From: Scatosoma sp048465415
Lineage (GTDB): Bacteria > Bacillota > Clostridia > Christensenellales > Borkfalkiaceae
Direction: 5' to 3'
DNA: 64,000 nt
NCBI GenBank assembly: GCA_048465415.1
Contig: DBFWLO010000022.1
Coordinates: forward strand, 124,001 to 188,000
The notes under the pieces are model-generated. The model was not told the origin of the DNA, ran no database searches, and worked only from the letters and a program-made list of their open reading frames with translations. Positions 18,600 to 27,164 of this stretch are shown piece after piece. Positions within the stretch are counted from its first letter, which is position 1; every line of letters begins with the position of its first letter. The position numbers were made by a program, and so were the translations under genes.

Positions 18600-18870
18600 G
18601 TTTTTTGTTTCCTACATAAACAGCCGACGTTGCTCTTATCAGCGATTTTTTAAGAACCGTATATATTGCAGCCGTCTTACACTCGTCCGTTCTGTCAGGC
18701 CGCGGCGGTTTCGCCGCACGCCCCCTATAAGTTTTTTTTGTGTGTTATATAATAACACACAATCCCCGCGGGGATTGCCGTCGCTCTCGCGTTTTTCATG
18801 CAGATTCAGGGTGTAAGAATTATTTAATAGACGATATGAAGAACTTTATTCTTTGGAATCGGCCATAATT
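18600..18870 (-). promoter_or_regulatory. Structured 5' leader of the cassette A regulator operon
   Basis: The predicted RNA from about 18870 to the start codon at 18573 is about 300 nt long. It contains an 18-bp palindrome CAATCCCCGCGGGGATTG (18761-18778) directly followed by TGTGTTATT/ATAACACA (about 18740-18760) and an A-run, and further down GCGG-CGAAA-CCGC (about 18705-18718). Such density of stems suggests an RNA switch or attenuator. It matches no riboswitch class that I recognise. Confidence 0.4.
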
Positions 18871-18876
18871 GTATAA

Positions 18877-18905
18877 ATTATAGTACACATTTTACAGATT
18901 GTCAA
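18877..18905 (-). promoter_or_regulatory. Perfect-consensus promoter of the cassette A regulators
   Basis: Minus strand: TTGACA (18900-18905), 17-bp spacer, TATAAT (18877-18882). This is a strong constitutive-type promoter upstream of a 300-nt leader. Confidence 0.85.
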
Positions 18906-19010
18906 TACCTTTTTATGCGTCATAAAGTTTTTTGAATGATACTATGGCCGCCTCCGCGGACGAGATAATCTACGCTTATAGAAAAAACTTCCCCGTATAT
19001 ACAGAATAAA

Positions 19011-19051
19011 ACATATCCGCTCCCCCGTTAAAATCGGGGGAGCGGATATGT
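19011..19051. terminator. Strong bidirectional terminator after cassette B
   Basis: ACATATCCGCTCCCCC, loop GTTAAAATC, GGGGGAGCGGATATGT: a 16-bp perfect stem followed by TTTTAT. It lies about 37 bp beyond the GH3 stop at 19088. Confidence 0.9.
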
Positions 19052-19087
19052 TTTATATTCTCGTGACGATAATTTTGGAATACGTCT

Positions 19088-22000
19088 TTAACTCCCTTCC
19101 GTATCCGTATCGTTGGGAGCGGGCGGCGTCCCGGCATCGGCGCCGCCGCTTTTGACTTTTTTCCTTATTACAAAGTATCCCCAAACGCCTACGCCTGCAA
19201 CGGCGGCGCAATCGAGTACGATGATCAGTATTTTCCACCAGGCCATCACATAATGGTCCACCTCGCCGTTCAGAGCGTTTGAATTTGCTACGGTATAAAG
19301 TATATTCTTTGTGCAGTTCCTCAGAACGATTAAGTCCGCCGTATCGTTTGCATTGCACCAGTCCGGCTCGATGGCGTCTATGAGCGTCATATCGTTGCCG
19401 AGGTTTAAATCCCCGCCCGCATACGCCATCTGCTTCAAATTGCCGTACGTCGTCGTATTGAAGTCGGTGATAACCATTCCTTTAAATCCCCACTCGTTGC
19501 GGAGGATTTCGGTGATGAGCCTGTAATCTCCTCCCGTCCACTTTGCGCCTATCCTGTTGAACGAGGACATTACCGCCGTTGCGCCGCCTTCTTTAACCGC
19601 GAGTTCAAACGGTTTGAGATATATTTCGCGCATAGCCTGTTCGGTTACCCACGAACCGCTCCCGTTGGAGGAACGATGGGTTTCCTGTTCGTTTAACGCA
19701 AAATGTTTAACGAAGCAGTAAACGCCTCTCGAACGGCATCCGCGTATTTCCGCCGCCGCCATTTTTCCGCTCATTATCCCGTCCTCGGAGAAATATTCAA
19801 AATTTCTTCCGCCGAACGGACTTCTGTGAATATTTACGCCGGGAGCATACCAGCCGGAATAGGGCAGATTATTTCCTTTGCCGTCCGCGCCGATAATTCC
19901 TTCGTTGCCCACCATTTTCCCCAGCTCCTCGATTAAATCGGTATTCCAGGTGGAAGACATCACCACTTCGGCGCAATAGTAGCAAGTATCTCTATACGTT
20001 CCGCTCGTATCCATAAAGTTTGTAAACCCGGTAGGTCCGTCGGTGTCGTTAGTTTCCGGCTTACCGACAGAAGGGAGCTTATTGGTCTTGAACGCGCCGA
20101 GATTGCAAAGATTTTTAAGTTCGCTTATCGTCAGTTTATTTAAAATCGTATCCCAGTTTTTGTTGTCGTAAGCTATGAAATTGCCGTCGTCGAGTTTTAC
20201 CGGCTTGCCGTTCGTATCGTAAGTCAGTAAATCCCGCAGGACAAGCGGACTCGACGTATCGCCGAACACGGGTTTATCCATCTCATAATACCCGTCGGCT
20301 TCCGTATTGTTATGGGAGGTATCCTTAATCGCGGCCAAAAGTTCGGCGCTCACCGTTCTCTGCGCGTCGCTCGGAGACGTGGGCATCGTCCAGCCGTCGC
20401 GGGATAACAGTTCCTGCAAGTGATAGTCCGAACTTAATACCCCGGAATCGGTGTATCTGTTTTCCACCGAATTTCCCGTTTTGGGATCGTCGTATATGAC
20501 GATGTCTTCTTCCACGGCGAACGGCACTGTAAAACGCTTCTCATGCGCGTTAGCACTTATGTATAACGCGTAATCGTCGCCCGCCTCCAACTCGTAGCAG
20601 CTATCGCCGTTATTATTCGCGTCCTTATAGTCGTAGGAAGCGAGATAATACGGATCGAAGGTAAGTTCGACGATATCGTAGTCCTTACCGTCCGCTTTAA
20701 TGTTTTTGGTTTTTGCGAAATCCAGAAGCACCTCTTCGGATTTTTCGATTCCGCCCTTTTTATAGGGGGAATGCCCGTAAAGCTGCACCACTTCCTTGCC
20801 GTCGCGCCTGCCCGTGTTGGTCACTTTCACCTTTACGGTATAGCGATCGCCGCCGTCGTAAGAAGAGAGCGCCGCATCGCGTATCTGCCCGTCGTCGACG
20901 ATTTCCCAATGAAAGGTAGTATAGGAAAGTCCAAAGCCGAAAGGATACACTACGTTCGCGTTATACCAATCTTCCCCCTCCGTTACCCCGCGCGTTTCGT
21001 AATATTTATAGCCGACGTAAACGCTCTCTTCATAGTCCACGAAGTAGTACTTATCATTGCCCGTACCGAGATATGCGTCTCCGCTTACCCCCTCCTTGCT
21101 GCCGGGATGGAGATAATCGCCGAAGTTTATCCAGGTGGGATCCTTTTTGAAATCTTTCGCATAAGTATCCACCAGCCGGCCGGAAGGATTGACCTCTCCG
21201 CTGAGGATTCGGCCCAGCGCAAGACTGCCCGCCGCGCCCGGAAATCCCATCCAGATCGCCGCGTCGATTTTCGGCTGATAGGCGTAGTAGCCCTCGTCTT
21301 CCAGAAAAGCCAGTTCCATAGGCGAGCCGCTGTTGATCACCACTATCACCTTTTTGAAATCGGCGGCGCATACCGCCTGTAATAAATCCGTTTCGTTTTT
21401 ATCGGGTTGAAGATAATGATCGTCCTGATTCCTCGCCCCGTCTACGCCTTTCATGCTGCGGGGAAGGTCAAACCCTTCGCCGCCTATTCTCGTAAGTACG
21501 ATCAGCGCGGCGTCGTTATAATCGGAATAGCTGGCTTTCACCGCTTTGTCGTAACTGCTCTGCGGCGTTTCCCCGGTGGAATAAAAAACCGAATCGCCGT
21601 TATCCAGATCGCTGGAATTTTCGCTGCGCCCATTGCCCGAACGTTTGTTGTCCGCGTAAAACCCTTTCAATACGGGATTCGTTTTAAATCCCGCTTCTTC
21701 CAGACTTTTATAAAGGTCGATCGCCGACTTGCTGTTGCCGCCCGACGAACCCGATCCGCCGTACGCGAGATTTACGCTGTTCTTACCGAATACGCTTATT
21801 TTCTCCCCGCCGTTCAAAGGCAGCGCGCGTGTGTCCGTGTCGATCAGTTCGTTTTTGAGAAGCACAAACCCCTCTTCGCATACTTTGGCGTTGAGCGCGT
21901 TGGCATCTTTCAAAACCTCCGCTTTCGAACTGTACTCGGGCTCGTAAAGAGGTTCCACTCCTTGCGCAAATACCGCCTGATCCCTGCCCAAAACCGAACC

Positions 22001-22123
22001 CAATAAGTCGGGCATTACCGCCATGGCGACGATGGTGAGCGTCAAAAATAAAACGACGATAAATCCGCCCACGGACGACCAGACGATAAGCCCTTTCCTG
22101 CCGGTTTCCTTTCTATCTTTCAT
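19088..22123 (-). CDS. GH3 glycosidase, reversed domain order, anchored at both ends
   Basis: About 1011 residues from the ATG at 22121-22123 (MKDRKETGRKGLIVW); an upstream TTG lacks a ribosome binding site. Membrane helix (about 10-36), a conserved post-helix GRDQAV, GH3 alpha/beta domain (about 65-345; Glu in RIGGEGFDLP), fibronectin-III-like part (about 420-510), and barrel with RSPFGGRNFEYFSEDG, KHFALNEQE (near 802) and Asp in MVITDFN (near 883). A C-terminal helix (about 960-985) and a charged tail follow. It is closest in layout to the enzymes at 8899 and 59240. It begins 18 bp after the lipoprotein stop, so the two are coupled. Predicted to degrade oligosaccharides right at the membrane. 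Confidence 0.88.
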   Translation of the reverse strand: MKDRKETGRKGLIVWSSVGGFIVVLFLTLTIVAMAVMPDLLGSVLGRDQAVFAQGVEPLYEPEYSSKAEVLKDANALNAKVCEEGFVLLKNELIDTDTRALPLNGGEKISVFGKNSVNLAYGGSGSSGGNSKSAIDLYKSLEEAGFKTNPVLKGFYADNKRSGNGRSENSSDLDNGDSVFYSTGETPQSSYDKAVKASYSDYNDAALIVLTRIGGEGFDLPRSMKGVDGARNQDDHYLQPDKNETDLLQAVCAADFKKVIVVINSGSPMELAFLEDEGYYAYQPKIDAAIWMGFPGAAGSLALGRILSGEVNPSGRLVDTYAKDFKKDPTWINFGDYLHPGSKEGVSGDAYLGTGNDKYYFVDYEESVYVGYKYYETRGVTEGEDWYNANVVYPFGFGLSYTTFHWEIVDDGQIRDAALSSYDGGDRYTVKVKVTNTGRRDGKEVVQLYGHSPYKKGGIEKSEEVLLDFAKTKNIKADGKDYDIVELTFDPYYLASYDYKDANNNGDSCYELEAGDDYALYISANAHEKRFTVPFAVEEDIVIYDDPKTGNSVENRYTDSGVLSSDYHLQELLSRDGWTMPTSPSDAQRTVSAELLAAIKDTSHNNTEADGYYEMDKPVFGDTSSPLVLRDLLTYDTNGKPVKLDDGNFIAYDNKNWDTILNKLTISELKNLCNLGAFKTNKLPSVGKPETNDTDGPTGFTNFMDTSGTYRDTCYYCAEVVMSSTWNTDLIEELGKMVGNEGIIGADGKGNNLPYSGWYAPGVNIHRSPFGGRNFEYFSEDGIMSGKMAAAEIRGCRSRGVYCFVKHFALNEQETHRSSNGSGSWVTEQAMREIYLKPFELAVKEGGATAVMSSFNRIGAKWTGGDYRLITEILRNEWGFKGMVITDFNTTTYGNLKQMAYAGGDLNLGNDMTLIDAIEPDWCNANDTADLIVLRNCTKNILYTVANSNALNGEVDHYVMAWWKILIIVLDCAAVAGVGVWGYFVIRKKVKSGGADAGTPPAPNDTDTEGS

Positions 22124-22141
22124 GTTTTCACCCGCCGTCAA

Positions 22142-23524
22142 TTAATTTTGTTTAGGCAGACCTTTGGTCCCGTCCCAAGTCACCACTGCGTCAGTTTCAA
22201 CAGTAATGCAGTCGATCATGGGTGCGGTGCCCTGATAGGTTCCCGCGCCTTCGCCGGCGGGGTTATCGCTGTTTGCCGTCACGAGACTTATGACGTTCGC
22301 CCCCTCTTTCAAAGGTACGTTGTTTATGGTGACGCAGGTCACGGCCGCGCCCTTGACCAGCTCCACCGCCGGGTAATCGAGTTCCTCCTCCCGCGCCGCG
22401 GAATTGGTCAGCTTGATTTTATACATGCCCGAATTAAGATTGAACGTAAACTCGGAAGCCACGTACACTTTAAGCGTCACGGTTGCGTCTTCGCTGCAAG
22501 CAAGCGCAAAATCCACGTGAAGCCCGTTCTTATAGAGATAAGAAACCACCTTGCCGCTCACGCCCTCGTTTGTCGTGGGCACCACCATAGCCGCGCCTCC
22601 CGCCGATCCCGAAAGCCCGGGTCCCTCCTGATTGCTCATATCCACGTTTTCGGCTTCAAATTTGTAAACGGAGGATCCGGTTTTCGTCTTCGTCCATTTG
22701 GCATATACGGTGGAATCCGCCGAAACCGCGCTCTGCGTATAGGCGTTTCCCGCCGAACAGGCGGCGTCGGTAAACCATCCGTCAAACGAAAATTCCTCTC
22801 TCGTGGGAGTGAATGCGAGCGTTCTGCTCTTTTCGCCGCTTTTCACTATCTGCGTATAGGTTTGCGCGGCTATCCCGTAATAGTTGAGATCGTAGGTAAA
22901 ATTGACGTAACTCGCACCGTTCTGCTTCCACGAAGCGTAAAGAGTCAGATCGCCGCCGCTTATTTTATCGAAATCATAAGCCGCCGTGCACGCCGCGTCC
23001 GTATACCATTTATCAAACGTATATCCGCTGCGGACAGGCGGGGCAGGTTGGGCAATAGGCATATTTTTTTCATATTTCTCGGTGGTTTTCGCCGCTTCTG
23101 CGTAATTCTGATCGAACGTCACGCTGCCGCCCACGTCTTTGATTTTTATGGTAAAGGTCGCGCTTTTGCCGCCGAACGTCACCTTTACCGTTTTACTCGT
23201 CGCCGGATTAGCCATACTGACCGCCGCGATCTTCACTTTGCCGTGAGTCATCGGAATATCTTCCGTGGATTTATCTTTATAAGTAACGCTGATTACGCCT
23301 CCTTCGACAGAAAACGTATCGCCCACCCAATATTCCGTTTTTTCGGGATTCGTTTTAATCGTTATCTTGCTTACCTTCGCCTCTTCCGATTCTACGCCGG
23401 AGGCGACCGTCTCACTGCCCGAATTGCCGGCGTGGGATTCCTCGTTATTCCCCCCGCAGGCCGAGAGAGAGAAAATCAATGCGAAGCCTAATAAAAGCGC
23501 CGCCCATATCCTTTTTTTCTTCAT
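22142..23524 (-). CDS. Modular lipoprotein: Ig-like, two InlB-type repeats, CBM-like domain
   Basis: 460 residues from the ATG at 23522-23524 (MKKKRIWAALLLG), 7 bp after AGGAG; an ATG two codons earlier would sit on the ribosome binding site. Lipobox FSLSACGG near 24. A bacterial Ig-like part follows (about 50-125; VGDTFSVEGGVISVTYKDKS), then two Listeria-Bacteroides (InlB B-type) repeats (about 140-290) marked by GYTFDKWYTDAAC...LYASW and FSFDGWFTDAAC...VYAKW. A CBM-like module starts YKFEAENVDMSNQEG and ends APMIDCITVETD. The repeats probably form a stalk lifting the glycan-binding module off the membrane. Partner of the anchored GH3 encoded next. Confidence 0.75.
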   Translation of the reverse strand: MKKKRIWAALLLGFALIFSLSACGGNNEESHAGNSGSETVASGVESEEAKVSKITIKTNPEKTEYWVGDTFSVEGGVISVTYKDKSTEDIPMTHGKVKIAAVSMANPATSKTVKVTFGGKSATFTIKIKDVGGSVTFDQNYAEAAKTTEKYEKNMPIAQPAPPVRSGYTFDKWYTDAACTAAYDFDKISGGDLTLYASWKQNGASYVNFTYDLNYYGIAAQTYTQIVKSGEKSRTLAFTPTREEFSFDGWFTDAACSAGNAYTQSAVSADSTVYAKWTKTKTGSSVYKFEAENVDMSNQEGPGLSGSAGGAAMVVPTTNEGVSGKVVSYLYKNGLHVDFALACSEDATVTLKVYVASEFTFNLNSGMYKIKLTNSAAREEELDYPAVELVKGAAVTCVTINNVPLKEGANVISLVTANSDNPAGEGAGTYQGTAPMIDCITVETDAVVTWDGTKGLPKQN

Positions 23525-23557
23525 GCTCATACTCCTGAAATATACCTTAAAATAAGT

Positions 23558-23590
23558 CGGTTCCGTCTGTTTTTCGGACAGACAGAACCG
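23558..23590. other. Intercistronic hairpin
   Basis: CGGTTCCGTCTG pairs with CAGACAGAACCG (one mismatch) between the secreted GH3 and the lipoprotein gene. It occupies the same position as the hairpin at 12682-12732 in the paralogous cassette. Confidence 0.55.
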
Positions 23591-23608
23591 CTTATTATAA
23601 ATTGTCGA

Positions 23609-26600
23609 TTACGCGCCCGTAATGTTTATCGTAACCGTAAGTTTGCAATAAATCCAGCCGTCGTAGGCAACCGCAAAATACAGCGAATACGTTCCCGTTT
23701 CGGCGGGAGCCGTTCCCGCTATGGTCAGCGCCAGAGGATCGAACTCGCCGAAAGCAAGACTGCTTGCGCCCATATATTTAACGGTGTAATCGGTACCGAG
23801 ATCCGCCTCTTTGACCGCGCTCTCAATCGTTGAGTTGAGGTTTGTGGGAGTAACGCCCGTCCAGCCCGATTTTGTCCAGGCCGTGCCCGCCGCCTTATCG
23901 ATCGTTACGTGAATGCCGTCTTTATATTGCGTATAATCGGCGCCGTTAAGCCCGCCCAAGCCGTTTACCATCGAGTAAAGTATTCTCTGCGCCGCCTTTC
24001 TCACATGGAACCACTGCGTCGGGGACGCAACGGTTTCGTACGCCGAACAATCCGCCCCTATGCCGCCGGCCGCCCTTGCCGCTTCGGCAGCGAGAGCATT
24101 TTGTTCCGTTCCCGCGACCTTGACGGTTTTAGCCGCCGCGTCCCAGGTGCCTTCGGGGAAGGAAGCGTAGCCGCCCGCGCCCTTTCCTATCTTCTTGTCG
24201 GCGTTGCCGAGAGGAAGCTCGTTGCCCGTACGTACCATCAATCCCGCATATCTGTACTGCGCATAATCCATATAGTCGGTGACGTTGTGCCCCGTATATC
24301 CCCATTCGTTGCGGGCAAGTCCTTCGAGGAGAGACCAGTTCGTGGAACAAGTCGCTTTGCCGATTCTGTTGAACGCCGTCATGAAACCGGAGTTATTGCC
24401 CTCTTTCACGGCGTATTCGTAAGGTCTGCCGTAAATTTCGCGGATCGCCTGTTCGGTCGCCCAGGTCATAACGCCGCCCGCGTCGTTACGGTTGGTTTCC
24501 TGATTGTTCATCATAAAGTGCTTGGTATAGGTCACAAGCCCTTTCGCCGACGCCTGTTCGCAAGCCGAAGCCGCAAGTTTTCCGGCAAGCAAACCGTCCT
24601 CGGAAAGATACTCGAAGTTTCTGCCTCCGAACGGCGAACGATGAATATTAACCGAGAACCCGTAAAGGCCTTCGATGTTGAAGAATAACGCCTCGTTCCC
24701 CGTCATTCTGCCGATTTCGCCTAAAAGGTCTGTGTTCCAGGTACATCCCCATACGGCGGGAGTACACCAGTTGGTACCCATTTGGTTTTCGGGTTCTGTC
24801 GCGCCTCCGAACATGCCGCCGTTCCAGAACGGATGAGCCGCCGCGTCATAGGCGCCCGACGCATTTTTGCCTATCGACTCGATTTCCGGCTGACCGAAAC
24901 CGCCGTAAGATATCAGCGTGGTAAGTTCTTCCCACGTGAACTGATTGAGATATTCGTCCCAGGCACGGGTACCCGCGTCGGTTGCCGCCGTGGCCGCGCC
25001 GTTTACGATCGTCGGCTCGGTGTAGGATTTACCGAACAATTCATAAAGCTGCGTTGCCGTCTTACCGCCCGTTCTGCCGCCGGTATCGGCCGCCTGCGTC
25101 CAACCCGCGGGAACGGAAGACACATACCAGGGATCGGCAGATTCGTCCATATAACTATAATAAGTCATCTGGGATTCCAGTTCGTCCACTTCCGCCTGCG
25201 TCCACGTTCTGTCCGCTTTGGAGGCCGCTTTGGGCAGCTGTAATCCGTTTGCGCGCGTCATCATATTGGCTTCCAGCGTATCGTTGGTCGATTTATATTC
25301 TTCCAGCCCATCCGCACCGGTAAAGAGCGAGGAAATTTCGGCGCCCGTAGTATAATCTGTGGTACATTTCATGTCGTTTTCTATGGTACGGGTGATAGAC
25401 GCGATTTCGTGATGGGCGTCGCTGCGGACGGAGATCGTATAGTCCCCCTTTTCACATTCATAACCGACAAATCCGTTATTATTGGCATCGTTCCAGTCGA
25501 AGGAAGCCATATCCTGAGCGACGAACCTGCAAGTTACCACTTCGCTCTCGCCGGGCTGTAAGATACGGGTTTTTCCAAACGCGGCCAGATTGACGGCCGC
25601 CTTTTCGATGCCGCCCTGCGTATAAGGCGCGGTGTAGTAAACTTGTACCACGTCCTTGCCCGCCGCATTGCCGGTATTGGTAACTTTGACTTTTACGGTG
25701 ATGGTGGAATTGGACTTGGAAATAACGCCGGTAGGCGCAATATCGTCCGTAATCTCATGACTGAACGTAGTGTAGGAGAGCCCGTAGCCGAAGGGATAAA
25801 CGACGTTGTTTTTATACCAATCCCCCTTCTCCGCCTCGCCCTTGGTTTCCCAATAGCGATAGCCTACGTAGATGCCCTCCCGGTATTCGACCGAGTTGTA
25901 TCCGTTGCCCTTGCCGGGTTTCGTTGCCACCGCCTTGGAATCGCCCACATAAATATACGTATCGAGCGGATTGCCGTTTTCGTCCTTGATCTGATTGTTG
26001 GAGCCGAAGTTGAAATATGTGGGATCCTTAGTGAAGTCCACGGGATAGGTATCCGCCGTTCTGCCCGAGGGATTGACTTCGCCGCTTAAAATTTTGCCGA
26101 TTGCCGCCGCGCCGTCGTTACCCGTGTGCCCTATCCAGAGAATGGCGTCTACGCCGAGATTAGTCGACGTTTTTTCCGCGTTTACTTCGGCAAGTTCCAT
26201 CGCATTGGAGGAGTTTACAAGTAAAATTACTTTTTTGAATTTACTTTTCGCGTGTTTAATGAGCTCTTTTTCCACGTTGGTAAATTCCAGGTAATGTTTG
26301 TCGTCTCCGTCCAGTCCGCACGTCTTTTCGTCGCTGCCCTCCGATCCCGAACGGGAAAACATAACGATCGCCGCGTCGTCGTAAGATTTGTATGTAGCCT
26401 GTACGTAAGACGGCAATTCGCCGATTTCCTTCGCGTTTGAGCCATAGTAGTTAAGCGTTGCGGGATTTACCCGGAAGCCGGCTTCTTCAAGTCCCTTTTT
26501 AAGCGTCGTCTGAGGCACGCCGTACTGTCCCGGTCTGCCGGAGCCCGAACCTCCGCCGCCCATCATGATGTTGGCCGTCTTAAAACCGAGCAAAGTCACT

Positions 26601-26926
26601 TTCGCCGCTTTTGCAAGGGGCAGGGCGTCGTTGGCGTTTTTCATCAGCACGTCGCCCTCCGCCGCCACCTGAACGTTGAGTTCCTTCGCCGCCGCGCGTT
26701 CCTCTTCGAGCGTCGCATAATCGGGATAATACTTCCCGTTGTTTACGAAGCCCTTTTGCTTGCCCGTAACCGACGTTTCGCCTTCTTTAAGATACTCGAC
26801 GGGCGTAGGGTTGTCGGACGACGTGCTGTTTCCGCTGTCGCCGCATGCCGCCATAGGCACAAACAGAGCCGTTGCGCACAAATAAGCCCCGATCGACGTT
26901 AAAAGGCGTTTCGATTTTTTCACCAT
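23609..26926 (-). CDS. GH3 glycosidase lipoprotein (cassette B)
   Basis: 1105 residues. A lipoprotein signal peptide ends MAACGD (Cys near 28), so the enzyme is lipid-anchored at its N-terminus. The GH3 alpha/beta domain comes first (about 75-360; SGSGRPGQYG, Glu in SRSGSEGSDE), then a fibronectin-III-like part (about 440-530) and the barrel (about 690-960). The barrel retains RSPFGGRNFEYLSEDG, KHFMMNNQETNR (near 799) and Asp in HNVTDYMD (near 880). A C-terminal Ig-like domain of about 90 residues follows. It is the counterpart of the secreted GH3 at 12765, but lipid-anchored rather than carrying the Cys-helix tail. GGAGG ribosome binding site; own promoter at 26977-27004. Confidence 0.88.
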   Translation of the reverse strand: MVKKSKRLLTSIGAYLCATALFVPMAACGDSGNSTSSDNPTPVEYLKEGETSVTGKQKGFVNNGKYYPDYATLEEERAAAKELNVQVAAEGDVLMKNANDALPLAKAAKVTLLGFKTANIMMGGGGSGSGRPGQYGVPQTTLKKGLEEAGFRVNPATLNYYGSNAKEIGELPSYVQATYKSYDDAAIVMFSRSGSEGSDEKTCGLDGDDKHYLEFTNVEKELIKHAKSKFKKVILLVNSSNAMELAEVNAEKTSTNLGVDAILWIGHTGNDGAAAIGKILSGEVNPSGRTADTYPVDFTKDPTYFNFGSNNQIKDENGNPLDTYIYVGDSKAVATKPGKGNGYNSVEYREGIYVGYRYWETKGEAEKGDWYKNNVVYPFGYGLSYTTFSHEITDDIAPTGVISKSNSTITVKVKVTNTGNAAGKDVVQVYYTAPYTQGGIEKAAVNLAAFGKTRILQPGESEVVTCRFVAQDMASFDWNDANNNGFVGYECEKGDYTISVRSDAHHEIASITRTIENDMKCTTDYTTGAEISSLFTGADGLEEYKSTNDTLEANMMTRANGLQLPKAASKADRTWTQAEVDELESQMTYYSYMDESADPWYVSSVPAGWTQAADTGGRTGGKTATQLYELFGKSYTEPTIVNGAATAATDAGTRAWDEYLNQFTWEELTTLISYGGFGQPEIESIGKNASGAYDAAAHPFWNGGMFGGATEPENQMGTNWCTPAVWGCTWNTDLLGEIGRMTGNEALFFNIEGLYGFSVNIHRSPFGGRNFEYLSEDGLLAGKLAASACEQASAKGLVTYTKHFMMNNQETNRNDAGGVMTWATEQAIREIYGRPYEYAVKEGNNSGFMTAFNRIGKATCSTNWSLLEGLARNEWGYTGHNVTDYMDYAQYRYAGLMVRTGNELPLGNADKKIGKGAGGYASFPEGTWDAAAKTVKVAGTEQNALAAEAARAAGGIGADCSAYETVASPTQWFHVRKAAQRILYSMVNGLGGLNGADYTQYKDGIHVTIDKAAGTAWTKSGWTGVTPTNLNSTIESAVKEADLGTDYTVKYMGASSLAFGEFDPLALTIAGTAPAETGTYSLYFAVAYDGWIYCKLTVTINITGA

Positions 26927-26976
26927 ACAGTTCCTCCATGAAATCTGATAATTTTTCGGCTTTTGAAACCTTTTTC

Positions 26977-27004
26977 AGTATATACCGATAACGTTTTTAG
27001 TCAA
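26977..27004 (-). promoter_or_regulatory. Promoter of the cassette B GH3 operon
   Basis: Minus strand: TTGACT (26999-27004), 16-bp spacer, TATACT (26977-26982). ACGTTA occurs inside the spacer and again upstream near 27045; this could be part of a regulator site, but the pair is too far apart for a typical LytTR double site. Confidence 0.7.
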
Positions 27005-27060
27005 TAACCTTTTCATAATCATAATTTTTTTTGACACGAATGTAACGTCCGCACACTTAT

Positions 27061-27106
27061 AACGGCCGTTGCGCAACATACCCCGGAAGCGTCCGCAACG
27101 GCCGTT
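27061..27106. repeat. 13-bp inverted repeat upstream of the GH3 promoter
   Basis: AACGGCCGTTGCG and CGCAACGGCCGTT are separated by 20 bp. The T-run follows only on the plus strand, away from the direction of the genes, so it may be an operator or the remnant of a terminator rather than the kinase terminator. Confidence 0.5.
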
Positions 27107-27113
27107 TTTCGTA

Positions 27114-27142
27114 AAAAAAAGAGCGCAGAACCGCGCTCTTTT
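27114..27142 (-). terminator. Terminator of the cassette B regulator operon
   Basis: AAAGAGCGC, loop GGTTCT on the minus strand, GCGCTCTTT, then a run of T. It lies just after the kinase stop codon at 27165. Confidence 0.85.
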
Positions 27143-27164
27143 GACTTTTTAAATTATCTATGAT

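Noticed and set aside
22148..23491. 447-codon plus-strand frame
   Set aside because: Antisense to the repeat-containing lipoprotein.
27001..27060. LytTR double binding site upstream of the cassette B GH3 promoter
   Set aside because: The two ACGTTA words are about 50 bp apart, whereas LytTR sites usually lie 12-13 bp apart; left as a remark only.
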